Made by a program: the position numbers and the translations under genes. A DNA stretch of 64,000 nt from contig NC_080421.1 in assembly GCF_029873635.1 (NCBI RefSeq), positions 41,149,120 to 41,213,119 of the forward strand. Reading direction: 5' to 3'. How positions within the stretch are numbered: position 1 is the stretch's first letter; the number at the start of each line of letters is the position of its first letter. The notes under the pieces are model-generated. The model did no database searches. It was not told the origin of the DNA and was given only the letters and a program-made list of their open reading frames with translations. The DNA is from Malania oleifera (taxonomy: Eukaryota; Streptophyta; Magnoliopsida; Santalales; Ximeniaceae). Positions 11,160-21,708 of the stretch are shown piece after piece.

Positions 11160-13035
11160 CAAGAACAATAAGTTTTGAAATGAGCAACTCGATAAGTATA
11201 ATTGTAGTAGTCATTGGAGGAGTAATGAAGAAAATGTTAAGATTTGAAGGTGACGGCCAAAATTCAAAATAAATGTCACAGATCACATGATTTCAATCCT
11301 AGGCAACTTATAAATTTAGTAATTATCAGCTATTGGCTTCTACTGGGGGATTTCAACTGTGTCGTTTCAGCTGCTGAGAAGGAGAATGGTCGGCCTATCT
11401 CTGATTATGATACTAGAGATATGGGTGATTGCTTCTTCAACTCTAGTCCATTTGATCTGAGATCATCAGGGTGTTTCCTTACTTTGAAAAATGGTACGGT
11501 TTGAAGCAAATTGGACAGGGTGATTGCTAATCAGAGATGGATTCTGGAGGATCTAAGGGCTAAGGTTGAATTCCTTTTCCCTAGGATTCTCTCTGAGCAC
11601 TCGGTGTGCCTCATTTCCCTATTTGAAGAGGGGTGTCTAGGAAGACGATCTTTAAAATTTTTCAACATGTGGACCCTAAACCATAATTTTCTGGACATTA
11701 TCAAACAAAGTTGGGATGCGCAAGTCTAGGGCTTTGAGCAATTCAAATTGGTGAGGAGACTTCAGGGCCTGAAAAAACCTCTAAAGGCTCTTAATGCATC
11801 CCATTTCTCCTATATTTCGGCTAGAGCAGAGAAGGTTGGGAATGATGTGATTGAGCTCACAACAGAAATTGCATGATAATCCCTCGGATGGTGACCTGTA
11901 ACTACTTCTAAATGAAAAAATATCAGAAGCTGTTAGACATCCACCCGGCTAATAGATTGTTCGTCACTCAGATTGCCAAATGTAGATACTTAAAGGAAAG
12001 TGACAAAGGCAATGCTTTCTTCCATGGCCTGATGAGAAGTCGAAGGCATATGAATTACATCTCAGCAGTTACAAATTAAAGACCAGACCAATTCCCAAGC
12101 TCAAGTAGCTAAGGAGTTCTTCAATATATACAACCAGCTACTGGGAAAGGAGAGGGACTGTGAAATGATAGATAGGAAAGGAGAGGGACTGTGAAATGAT
12201 AGGTGGTCTGGGGATGCTGGATCTGAAAGCCTGGAATCTTTCCTTGCTCACAAAAACACTCTAGAATATCCACTCTAAAAAAGACTCTCTCTGGTCTAAA
12301 TGGGTCAATCAAATCTACCTGAAAGGTTCAAGTCTTTGGGAGGCCAAGATAAAAAATGATGACTCCCCACTATACAAAAAGCTCATTGGAATTAAGAACC
12401 AGATTATGTCAAGATGTGCCAACCACCTGGATGCAGTGCTTCATCTTTTTGAGGAATGGGACCTCGACCATTCTAACTCTTCCATTTGCTATAACTTCTG
12501 GAGAACTAAAGGAACTACGGTTCCTTGGTCCATGGTGGTTTGGAAGAGTGGAAGTACCCCTATACATGCTTTCACTCTTTGGCTGGGAATTATAAGGAAA
12601 CTACCTACTTATGATACGCTTATTGGTTTTATAGGAGACCTGTATTGTTCCTTTTGGTTGGTAAGAGAGTTGGCCTAGCCTCTACTGTTTATCTCATATG
12701 GAATGCTAGAAATAGGAAAAGGTTTGAAGGAAAATCCATATCCCCAATGGAGCTGATTGTGACCATTTAGAAACATATATACACAGTGGTATATAACAAA
12801 TTTGGGCTACACACAGATGGTGGAGTTTAACCTCATTTTGGATCTTATTATATGAGTTTTGGATTGTAGTAATAGGCCAAAAGGCCCCTAGATTTCTTTG
12901 GCTCTCTTAAGATCCTAAGTGTTGACTTTATTGCTTGTAATTTTGATGGGGCTCATTTCCCCCCTATATCTGCCCAGTGTTCCATGTAAATACTAATTCA
13001 TCGCAATATATTTACTCTTTGATCAAAAAAACAGT
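11160..13035 (+). pseudogene. LINE (non-LTR retrotransposon), internally deleted
   Basis: The endonuclease part is visible at 11320-11880: WLLLGDFNCVVSAAEKENG, then LDRVIANQRW and LSEHSVCLISL, the conserved end of the APE-type endonuclease of plant LINEs. The reverse transcriptase core is missing. A direct repeat of AGGAAAGGAGAGGGACTGTGAAATGATAG (about 12144 and 12174) marks a rearranged point. Directly after it comes the segment past the RT (GGLGMLDLKAWNLSLLTKTL, 12200-12255), then a zf-RVT-like tail (LWSKWVNQIYLKGSSLW; WSMVVWKSGSTPIHAFTLWL, to about 12680). The 3' end near 13020-13035 is AATATATTTACTCTTTGATC plus a short A-run, a common kind of LINE tail. The copia inserts a few bases later. 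It cannot encode a functional protein. Confidence 0.75.
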
Positions 13036-13043
13036 ATGATAAA

Positions 13044-13378
13044 TGATGGGTGGAGAGGAACGCTCAATCACTGGTTGTGACTAAAACTCAGTGAGGATAA
13101 ATTGCATACAAATATATTTCAATTTGAAAAATAATACAGAGGAAACAACTCTTTCAACACTCACTGGTTTTTGTCTCTCAACACACCACAATTACATTGC
13201 ACACACACACTCACCTATTTATAGAAATTACAGAAAAACAAATAATCAACAATGGTGGGATTTAAACTTCAACGGAGGTGGGCTGGTAGGTGGAGTGGGT
13301 TGCCTGCCAATCTCCAATATCAACAGCGGTGGGTTGCCAGCCAATCTACAGTTTCAGTCAAGGTTACTGTTTTCAACA
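13044..13378 (-). repeat. Copia 3' LTR
   Basis: 335 bp, TGATGGGTGGAG...GTTTTCAACA on the plus strand; in element direction it reads TGTTGAAAAC...CCATCA. The polypurine tract (complement of TCCCCCCTTAAACTT, 13379-13393) abuts it on the internal side. Flanked on the left by ATAAA. Confidence 0.9.
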
Positions 13379-13491
13379 TCCCCCCTTAAACTTGACTCTT
13401 CTAGCTTTATCATTCCGAGCATTGTCTTCAGTCTTGCAAAAATATCATGCTTGAGTGGTTTTGTGAAAATGTCAGCAATCTGATCATACGT

Positions 13492-16400
13492 TTAGCAAGA
13501 TATCAACTCCACTTCTTTATTCTTGACATGCGCCCTGATAAAATGATACCGAGTATCAATATGTTTGCTTCTTTCATGGTAAACTGGATTTTTCGCAAGT
13601 GCAATCGCTGATCTGTTGTCAATGTAGACTTCTGTGGGGTTATCTTGGAAAAATCCAAGATACTTTAGTACATTTCTAATCCATATACCATGACAAACAG
13701 CTGAGCTAGAAGCAACACACTCAACTTCACATGATGACAATGTTACGATGGGTTGCTTCTTTGAAGAACATGTAAACGCTGTATCTCCCATGAAAAATGT
13801 GAATCAAGTCGTGCTTTTTCTTTCATCAAGATCTCTTCCCCAATCGCTATCTGAATAGCTGATAAGTTTGTAATCACCTCTTGATGAATAAAGCATACCA
13901 TCGGTGATGGTACCCTTGACATATCGGAGTATCCTTTTCACTGCATTCAGATGGGACTAGTCAGGAGTCTCCATGTACCTGCTGACAAGTCCAACTCCAT
14001 AGAGTATATCTGGTCTGGTGCATATCAAATACCTCAAGCTTCCAACTAGACTCTTGAAATATGTGGGGTCAACATCTCCTTGCTCATTCTTTCTCAACTC
14101 CAATCCTGTTTCAACCGAAGTTGTCACAGGGTTGCATTTGTCCATTCCAAACTTCTTCAGTACTTCTTTTGCATAATGGCTATGGGAGATGAAGATTCTC
14201 TTCTCACTTGCACGACTTCTATGCCAAAAAAATGAGTCATCTAGCCAATATCCGTCATTTCAAATTCTTTGACCATGCTCCTCTTAAAAGGGGCAAACAT
14301 CTCTAGATTGTTGCCGGTGAAGATCAGATCATCAATGTATAGGCAAGCTATCAGCATGCTTCCATATGTCTCCATCTTTATGTATAGTGCATGCTCGTAG
14401 GGACACTTCTCAAATCCATTCTTCTGGAAGTAGTCATGAATCCTCATGTTCCACGCACGAGGTTCCTGCTTCAAGCCATAGAGTGCTTTCTTCAACTTGT
14501 ACACTCTATCTTCTTTGCCCTTCTTCACATATCCAGGTGGTTGGTTGATATAGATCTCTTCTTCTAGAAAACAGTGCAGAAATGCTGATTTCACGTCCAG
14601 CTAGTAAATCTTCCATCCATTTTGTGCTGAAAATGAAATTAGTAATCTGATGGTTTCAAGTCTGGCAACAGGGGCAAAAATTTCTCCATAATCAATCCCT
14701 TCTTTCTACTTCTAGCCTTTGGCGACAAGTCTTGCTTTATATCTCTGAACTTCTCCTTGAGCATTCTTCTTGGTCATGTAGACCCATTTCACACCAATGG
14801 TTTTGCGGCCCTTCGGGAGATTTGTCAACTCCCAAGTCTTGTTCTTCTCGATGGATTGAATCTCCTCATCCATTACTTTTCTCCATTTGTATTCTTCGTT
14901 GGCTTCCTCAAAGCTAACCGGGTCACTGGTCAACAATAGACAATATAAAGTAACATACTCTTCTATTAGTTCTATAGTTTCATACATGTTAGCCATATTT
15001 CGAGCTCCTTTAGGTCTCATGTCTGATATTTTACGCTCTATTGGTGATAGAGCTTCATTCCTATGTGGTGAACCATGTGGAGGTGTCTGCAACTCAGGAA
15101 CTTGTGACTTGGTAGCCACTTCTCTTGTATATGTAGGTTCTTCTCCTTCTATTGTCAATTCCGCATCTTTGGAACATTCAGCTTGGTCCCATTTCCAGGA
15201 TTCATTTTCTTTAAAGATGACATCTCGGCTGTGAAAGACTTTCTTATTGATGGGATTGTAGAGTCGATATCCCATGGTTCTATCGCCGTATCCAACAAGG
15301 ATACACTTCTCTCCTTTATCATCCAGTGGCGTAGGCTATAGAGCCAAACACCCTAAGATGACTCACACTGGGCTTGTGAGTATTCCAGGCTTCATATGGT
15401 GTCTTTGTGTCAAGGCTCTTCCTAGGACACCAATTGAGCAGATAGACTACACATAACACTGCTTCTGCCCAAAAACTCTTGGGCACATTCTTATCCTTGA
15501 ACATGCTTCTGGCCATGTTAAGGATTGTGCGGTTCTTCCTTTCGGCTACACCATTCAACTGGGGAGTGTGGGTCAGTGTAAACTGTGTTTGAATCCCTTG
15601 ATGCCTAAGGAATTCTAGGAAAGCTTCATCTCTATATTCTCCTCCTTGGTCTGACCGGAGTGACTTGACGCGGTAGCCACTCTGTTTCTCCACAAGAGCT
15701 TTGAACTCTTTGAACTTATCGAATACCTCTGACTTCCTTTTTCAAGAAGTAGACCCAGGTCTTCTTGCTGTAGTCATCGATGAAGGTTAGGAAGTATCGA
15801 TTCTGTCCATTCGAAAATGGTCTTAGTGGACCACACACGTCTATGTGTATTAACTGGAGTGGCATGGTTGATCTCCAGTCGGCTTGCTATCCAAAGCTGT
15901 TTCTGTGTTGCTTGCTCAGAATACAACTTTCACATATCACATTTGGATGATGGATATTGGGTACACCTTTCACCATCTTCTTGCTTCCTAATTGTTTTAA
16001 ACTTTCAAAATTTAGATGCCCATACCTTAGATGTCATAGTCAATCTTTGTCTCTGATGATAGCACTCAAACACCTTGGCGTATCATGTTGGATGGAGAGT
16101 GGAAACATTCGATTCTTTGCCATTTGAACTCGAGTAACAAGCTTTCCTCGAGCGTCTATTATCACCATTTGCTTATCATTGAGGCTAATTCGATAACCTC
16201 TCTCCACAAGCTGTCCGAGACTAAATATATTAGTCTTCATGGCTGGCACATAGTAGATGTTGGAGATGTAAGCATGATCTCCAGACTTCTGTTTGATCAA
16301 AACATCTCCTCTCCCTCGGACTAGGATTTTAGAATTATCGCCGAAAGAGATCTCCCCCTGAACTTTCTCATCAAGTTCAAAGAATAAGTTCTTTATGTTA

Positions 16401-17490
16401 GTCATATGGTTTCTGGCTCCAGAATCAAGGTACCAAATGCTTTGGTCCTAGGGAGTTGAATTGTGTGCCATCAACATCAACGATTCTCCATCTGCATGTT
16501 CAGTTTCGGCAAGGTTGGCCTCCTCGCAGACCTTTTCTTGTTGTCGCCCCCAACACTCATTGTTATAGTGTCTATACTTGTGACAATTGTAGCATTGAAT
16601 GTTTCTTTTGTCTACATTCAAGCGATTATTGTATCCTCCTCTTCTTCCTTGTCCTCTGCCTCGTGGGAAATAGTTCTGTTGCTTTCGTCCTCCTCTAGTG
16701 AGACCTCTTCCCCCTCTGCCACCTTCTCTGGAGTTAAAATTTCCAAAATTTCTTCCACGAGATCCTCGATCTTGTCCTCTTCCATGCTGTGACGTCTCCC
16801 CTTTGTTATATCTATCTGTAGTGAGGGACAACTTCGTTTGGAGAGCTTGCTTTAGTGCTTTTTCATCACTTCTTTTGTTGACCTTCTACTCATGGGTTTG
16901 GAGTGAGCCCACAAGTTCTTCTACGGACATTGTTTCCAGATCTTTTGTTTCTTCGTGGGTCACAGCAACATAATCAAATTTTGGATCTAAAGATCGCAAA
17001 ATTTTCTCACAGATTCTCTCGTCATTGAGAGTCTCTCCATTTCTTCTCAATTGATTTGATACTACCATTACTCTTATATAGTAGTCAGCAATAGATTCAA
17101 TAGACTTCATTTTAGAGATTCGAATTCACCTCGCAACGTTTGAAGACGAATCTTTTTTCACTTTATCTGCACCTTTGTGTGTTCGATGGAGAGAGTCCCA
17201 AACTTCTTTGGATGTCTTGGCGGAGGCGATGATTTCAAACGTGGCCTCATCAAGGCCTTGGTAGATTATGGACTTCGCCTTGCAATCTTCTTTTGATCGG
17301 CTCACAAGGTCGTTCTTTGAGCATCGGGCATAACTGTTTCTACTTCTTTTGATGGGCTTTCTCTGTACCCATCTTCAACGATGTCCATGACATCCTGAGC
17401 ACCTAGAAGAGCTCTCATTTGAATCGACCAATTGTCATAATTCTCTCGAATCAATTTTGGAATGACCGCTTGGGTAGTACCGTTAGCCAT
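13492..17490 (-). pseudogene. Copia gag-pol polyprotein, broken
   Basis: It starts with ATG at 17490-17488 (MANGTTQAVIPKLIRENYDN). Gag continues at 17110-16886; the CCHC zinc knuckle (CYNCHKYRHYNNEC) lies near 16590. Protease DSGARNH lies near 16420, directly after a stop. The integrase zinc-binding and core segments run 16040-15319 ([44 protein letters not shown]), with stops near 15889 and 15720. The linker and reverse transcriptase run 15275-14241, including WELTNLPKGRKTIGVKWVY, KALYGLKQEPRAW and the catalytic YIDD at 14339-14328. RNase H runs 14145-13492 (LVGSLRYL; YIDNRSAIALAKNPV; HIDTRYHFIR). At least six stops or frame breaks split it. The domain order with integrase before RT identifies copia. 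Confidence 0.9.
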
Positions 17491-18091
17491 CGAATTTAAT
17501 ATATAAAAACAGAGATATGGGGGTTGATTTTGGAAAATCTGATGCCACCAATGTGTTCAGAAGGTCCATAAACCTTAGAAACCGATTTTGGGGTGCAAAG
17601 AATCGGTCTACAAATCACTGAACCAGCTACAAGAAATTCTGGTGAACTTTTAAACTAACCAGTTTAACTTAACGGCCGTTTAACGGCATTAATGATTCCT
17701 GTTACGACATGTGGCGTGTTCTGCCCGTGCCGCGTACGGATCAACTATTCGGGTTGTGCACGCGGTTCCCTGGGCCGGGTTGCGGGGCGCTTTTCGGGTC
17801 GGATCTCGCTAATTGGGCGAAGAAGACGCGTGCGGGCACGTGTCGCAGTCCTACGGAGTCTTCGTCGGTGCGTGCGGCGCGTGGGGAGGGCGCTGTCTTC
17901 GTGGGAGGCACGTGTGGGCGCGTGTATAGTTTTTTGGTGTCTGTTTGAGACTTAGTTTTCACCGTTAGAATCATCTTGAGTCTAATTTCATAACGGTATA
18001 ATTTTTAATTTTGAGCAACTTCAAAACTGAGAGAAAATCGGATTTTTTTCTTTGTTTGCCTCTGTTTGGCAGATTTCAGCGTTCCTGGACA
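17491..18091 (-). other. Copia 5' leader with GC-rich block
   Basis: Non-coding leader between the primer site and gag. 17730-17900 is markedly GC-rich (many CG dinucleotides) compared with the AT-rich surroundings. No domain was found on either strand. Confidence 0.5.
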
Positions 18092-18102
18092 CTCTGATAC
18101 CA
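18092..18102 (-). other. Primer binding site, initiator Met tRNA
   Basis: CTCTGATACCA on the plus strand reads TGGTATCAGAG in element direction. This complements the 3' end of plant initiator methionine tRNA, one base inside the 5' LTR as in Tnt1-like copia. Confidence 0.9.
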
Positions 18103-18480
18103 CTGATGGGTGGAGAGAAATGCTCAGTCACTGGTTGTGACTAAAACTCAGTGAGGATAAATTACACATAAATATATTTCAATTTGAAAAATAATACAAA
18201 GGAAACATCTCTGCTAGTTTTTCTCTCTCAACACACCACAATTACATTGCACACACACTCACCTATTTATAGCAATTACAGAAAAACAAATAATCAACAA
18301 TGGTGGGATTTAAACTTCAACGGAGGTGGGTTGGTAGGTAGAGTAGCAGGGCCGGCTCTTGCCAATTTGGGGCCCTAGGCGAATAATTTATTCAAGGACC
18401 CTTAATATTTTGTTTAATTTTTATTTTTATTTAAAATTAATTTTTATAACTTTTTGAGATGCAAAAATCACTAATTAAAG

Positions 18481-18815
18481 TTACAACAAAAAAGTTATAA
18501 AAATTAATACTCTATCTAAATCTTTAGAATATATAAGCCATTTTCTATCATGTTTCTCTCCATTTGATAATTTTCGAATATAATATATATTTGAAAAATG
18601 TCTTGAATTTTCATCTTTTGGAAAAATTAAATCATTATCCCTAATAGAATCTTTTTCAACTAGTAAATTTCGTAATTTGGTATCTATATTTTCCCAATAT
18701 TTTGGATCATAAATATTATCATCATTATTTTTTTTTTCTTCTATATTGTTAAAATGTCTTTCAAAAGAAAAATCATTAGTGAACATTTTCTGTATATCAA
18801 TGTTATCTTTATCAC

Positions 18816-18859
<44 letters not shown>

Positions 18860-19045
18860 TAGATTCTAATTCCATCTCTGGAATTGATTGCTTATTTTTT
18901 GGAGGATTTTCATCTTGCTTATTTATATTTTGCTTAGAATTTAAAATAAATTTATCAAGAGCTCCCTTTTGAGATGATACTAATTTTTCTTTTTTTTTTT
19001 CTTTCTTCGTTTTTCATATCTAGAGTCATATTTTCTCGTTGACAT
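18481..19045 (-). pseudogene. N-terminus of a ZMYM1/TTF-type hAT transposase, truncated
   Basis: ATG at 19045-19043 opens MSTRKYDSRYEKRRKKK, followed by KEKLVSSQKGALDKFILNS, the usual start of plant hAT proteins with a TTF-type zinc finger (annotated as zinc finger MYM-type protein 1-like). A run of ATT codons (poly-Ile, plus-strand 18824-18859) is an expanded microsatellite inside the coding part and coincides with a frame change. The second piece, 18786-18481, ends HFSNIYYIRKLSNGEKHDRK, followed by WLIYSKDLDRV, just where the zinc-finger cysteines should begin. Zinc finger, catalytic core and dimerisation domain are missing. Confidence 0.65.
18824..18859. repeat. ATT microsatellite
   Basis: About twelve ATT/TTA units in a row; see the surrounding hAT gene fragment. 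Confidence 0.8.
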
Positions 19046-20037
19046 AATTAAATTTCAAAATTAACACTAACTATAAATTGACAAATTATGTAAACAAATA
19101 AAAATAAATTTAATAAATCTATAGAAATAGTAGATTGAAACAATATAATCTGATTATTATTATTATTGCAAATCGATCAACGAGCAAGACTTTAGAGATA
19201 TCGAATTCTTACCGGATACAACACTATAATCTCAAAGCTTCCAAAATCTAAGAAAAAATAGAAAAAAAAAAATTCAGAGTGAAAATAATAGCAAAATAAT
19301 ATACAAATATTAAATAAAATTTAGAATTGATGAAAATTACATAGAATCGGAGGCCTGAAGATGATGAACACAATAGTTTAAGAAAAAATCATAGAGAAAC
19401 CAAGAGATGAGAGTGTGAGAGATGAAAAAAAAATTTTAGAGAGACTCGGAGAGAGAGAGAGATGGGAGTAATAGATAATTTGAAATACAATAAAGTTGTT
19501 AGTTGAGAAATATAAGACTTGAAAAAAAAAATTAAATTGTATTTATTTTATATTTTAAAATATAATTTTATTATTTATTAATTAGTTGGGAAGTCAATTA
19601 TGGGAATAGAGCATAATAAATAATATTAATATTATTTAATTAAAAAAAAAATTTGGAACTCAAAAATAATATTATTATATTAAAAAATTTGAGGGGCCCC
19701 AAAAATTTGGGGGCCTTAGGCGCCTGCCTCAATTGCCTAAAGGCAGGGCCGCCCCTGTGGAGTAAGTTGCTTGCCAATCTCTAATGTCAACAGCGGTGGG
19801 CTGCCGGCCAATCTACAAATTCAGTCAAGGTTATTGTTTTCAACAATAAATTGATGGATCATCGACTCTCTTTTGTGCTAGAGATAGCAGCAATAAATGG
19901 AACATGTTAACATTTAAATATTTCCTACTCAATAATAAAATATATAAAGATTTCCCTATTTAATTAAATATAATTAGTGTATATTTATAGTGTATAACTG
20001 TTATATTACATTTTTAACTAAATTACAAATTCGCCAA

Positions 20038-20116
20038 GCCTATTCTCGCGTGGCAGCAAAATCTCGCTACTCCAAGTAGCGAGATTTTGCTGTCACGCAT
20101 CTCTGCGAGAATAGGC
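20038..20116. repeat. 79-bp near-perfect hairpin (right MULE end)
   Basis: The inner arms run 20048-20071 and 20075-20098 (24 bp each, one mismatch) around the loop CCA and contain AAAATCTCGCTACT / AGTAGCGAGATTTT. The outer arms GCCTATTCTCGC (20038-20049) and GCGAGAATAGGC (20105-20116) pair again, with six extra bases on the right side. It is the inverted counterpart of the array at 1479-1718, 67 bp inside the right terminus. Confidence 0.9.
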
Positions 20117-20183
20117 CTCACGTTTAAATCTCGCTATATTTAATATATTTTTAAAAAAAAGAAGATAATCCAAGAAAAAACTC

Positions 20184-20193
20184 TATCTTTCAT
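20184..20193. repeat. MULE target site duplication, right copy
   Basis: TATCTTTCAT immediately after the right terminus GAAAAAACTC; identical to 1386-1395, with no other insertion needed to explain it. Confidence 0.85.
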
Positions 20194-20333
20194 GCATTAT
20201 TTATGTAGGACATATCATTCAACACTTACTACACATAAAAAGTGGTGAGTGAAAGAATAAATTTTTCTAAAATATAAACTTCCTTTGAAAATTGACAATT
20301 CTTCTCCGGCGAGGTTTTCGAGACCAAAAGACA

Positions 20334-20402
20334 GAGTTTTTTTCATTTTTAATTTTATTATTTAATAAAATATTAAATAATAGTTTGATTGGCGAGTTTT
20401 AA
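20334..20402 (+). repeat. Loose MULE-family left end
   Basis: GAGTTTTTTT at 20334 is followed by the AT-rich block and TTTGATTGGCGAGTTTTAAA. It matches 22908-22985 apart from a deletion of the palindrome region. No partner right end was found. Confidence 0.6.
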
Positions 20403-20679
20403 ACAAAGAGGATCGCATTGACACATGCACATAGCAGTTAAATCCAGCTTTTTTTACATGGTGCTAGGCAACGTCCAACTCGCCGTTTACCCACCAAACC
20501 CGGCCACCCTAGGCATGTCACTTCCACTGCTCTGCTTTTGAGAGACAGAGAGAGAGAGAGAGAGGGGCAGGTGAAGCTGCTACAAAGAAAGGAGTTTTTT
20601 CCCGTTTTATTATTAAATATAAATAAAATATAAAATAACACTCTGATTAGGAAAAATTTTCCCAAAGTAATGCTCATGT

Positions 20680-20942
20680 AATCTCGCAGCTTCATGCTGC
20701 GAGATTTAAACTGATGGGCCGCTCTACCTTCGACACGTGGCAACGAGAGAACCAGCGGGAAGGTGACGCGTGGCGAGGTTGGAGCAAACCTCACAGCTTA
20801 GAGCTGCGAGATTTCAAGAGAGCAGCCAGTAGGAAGGTGACGCGTGACGCAAATCTTGCAGGATCAAGCTGCGAGATTTGCCCCTGAAATTCATTCGCGT
20901 TGTGACACGTGGTAAATCTCGCAGGACTATCCTGCGAAATTT
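20680..20942. repeat. Array of four palindromes with differing inner stems
   Basis: 20680-20706 (inner stem CAGC/GCTG), 20786-20814 (CAGCT/AGCTG), 20850-20880 (CAG/CTG, longer loop) and 20914-20942 (CAGGA/TCCTG). All keep outer arms AAATCT[CT]GC / GCGA[GA]ATTT. Spacers carry GACACGTGGC, GACGCGTGGC, GACGCGTGAC and GACACGTGGT. Confidence 0.85.
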
Positions 20943-21679
20943 GCTCCGTCTGCTCATAATAAAAAATAAATGCTAAAATAATATATATAAAAACTCAACC
21001 CAAGTTTTGTCAGTAATAATGATACAATTTTTTCAAGGAATACTATATAATATATATATATATATATATATTAATTTTTCAATATAATATATGAATTAAT
21101 TTAAGGTATTCTTTAAAAATTAATGGGTGCTTAATCAATTAAGATTAGGAGTTTAAGTTATTGGACTCTTTTCCTATTTAAAGTGTAGCAGTCAAAACAT
21201 TTTTCTTGTTTATTATTTATATTTAAAATTTTTCAATTTTCAAGGGCAAAAAACTTATGTCATGTGTGAAATGAATAGGCAAACTCTTCTAAACTATGTT
21301 CAAATGGAACAACATTGTACCACTATTGTACTGATTTATAATTAATTAAAAAATATTACCTAATTAAGTTAGGTTCAAAAATTATTTTATTAGGGAATTA
21401 TATTGGGATTGATAAAAAATAATCAATTATTATATGCATGTGGACTATTGCATAGAAACAATTTTAATATAAATTCAATTTACAATCCCCGAGTCATCAA
21501 GGATGGGACTGTTAAAAAATATTTGAAAATTGATTTTAAATATAATTAAAGCGTGACATAATAATTTCTTACATGTAGTGGTAAATCAAGTTAGAAATTT
21601 TTGTACGATGGAGGGGAAGAGATTGGGACAAAATTGTTAAGTTTTATATTTGTCACAACGCAAATGGATTTCAGGGGGG

Positions 21680-21708
21680 AAATCTTACAGCTTGGTCCTG
21701 TGAGATTT
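21680..21708. repeat. Single palindrome at right end of compact MULE
   Basis: Arms AAATCTTACAG / CTGTGAGATTT with a 7-base loop, followed by GCGCCACGCGTCACC, the inverse of the left-side spacer. Confidence 0.8.

Larger units (their letters stand above)
18347..19757 (-). mobile_element. hAT deletion derivative inside copia LTR
   Basis: It begins CAGGGCCGGCTCTTGCC and ends as the inverse of CAGGGGCGGCCCTGCC, hAT-like termini. Flanks TAGAGTAG (18339-18346) and TGGAGTAA (19758-19765) are an imperfect 8-bp duplication, the hAT length. Only the start of a transposase gene is left (see separate entry), so 1.4 kb is a deletion product that depends on a relative to move. The matching stretch of the other LTR shows the empty site. 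Confidence 0.8.
13044..19845 (-). mobile_element. Ty1/copia (Tnt1-like) retrotransposon, minus strand
   Basis: It has two LTRs (13044-13378 and 18104-19845, the second interrupted), a 5-bp target duplication ATAAA on both sides (13039-13043 and 19846-19850), a primer binding site, a polypurine tract and a full gag-pol coding region between. Without the inner hAT piece the element is about 5.4 kb, normal for copia. The gag start, the protease-integrase-RT-RNase H order and the initiator-Met primer site fit the Tnt1-like group. It is inserted between the LINE remnant and the right arm of the MULE. Stops throughout pol show it is dead. Confidence 0.92.
18104..19845 (-). repeat. Copia 5' LTR, split by a hAT derivative
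   Basis: 18104-18346 and 19758-19845 together match the 335-bp LTR at 13044-13378, with scattered substitutions and a short deletion. The middle (18347-19757) is foreign. Confidence 0.9.
1396..20183 (+). mobile_element. Large nested MULE (Mutator-like) carrying MuDR and PMD genes
   Basis: The left end GAGTTTTTTC (1396-1405) is matched by GAAAAAACTC at the right end (20174-20183). The inverted similarity continues for about 45 bp through an AT-rich stretch into AAATCTCGC-type palindromes on both sides. The ends are flanked by an exact 10-bp direct repeat TATCTTTCAT (1386-1395 and 20184-20193), a length within the 9-11 bp usual for MULEs. Inside are a broken MuDR transposase and a broken PMD gene on the plus strand, as expected for a PMD-carrying MULE. 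About 6.8 kb of the span is a later copia insertion (13039-19850), and LINE sequence also lies inside. All coding parts are disrupted, so it could move only with help in trans. That one element spans both ends is inferred from the ends, the duplication and the matching palindromes. Confidence 0.82.

Noticed and set aside
17730-17960. GC-rich open frames on both strands
   Set aside because: They lie in the copia leader, overlap each other, and have no domain or start context; base composition alone keeps them open.
18092-18102. Possible tRNA-related sequence (also at 40361 and 53705)
   Set aside because: Only 11-12 bp complementary to initiator Met tRNA next to LTRs; these are primer binding sites, not tRNA genes.
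20438-20794. 118-residue minus-strand open frame
   Set aside because: It crosses the boundary of the nested element at 20592 and the GA repeat, so it cannot be an ancestral gene.
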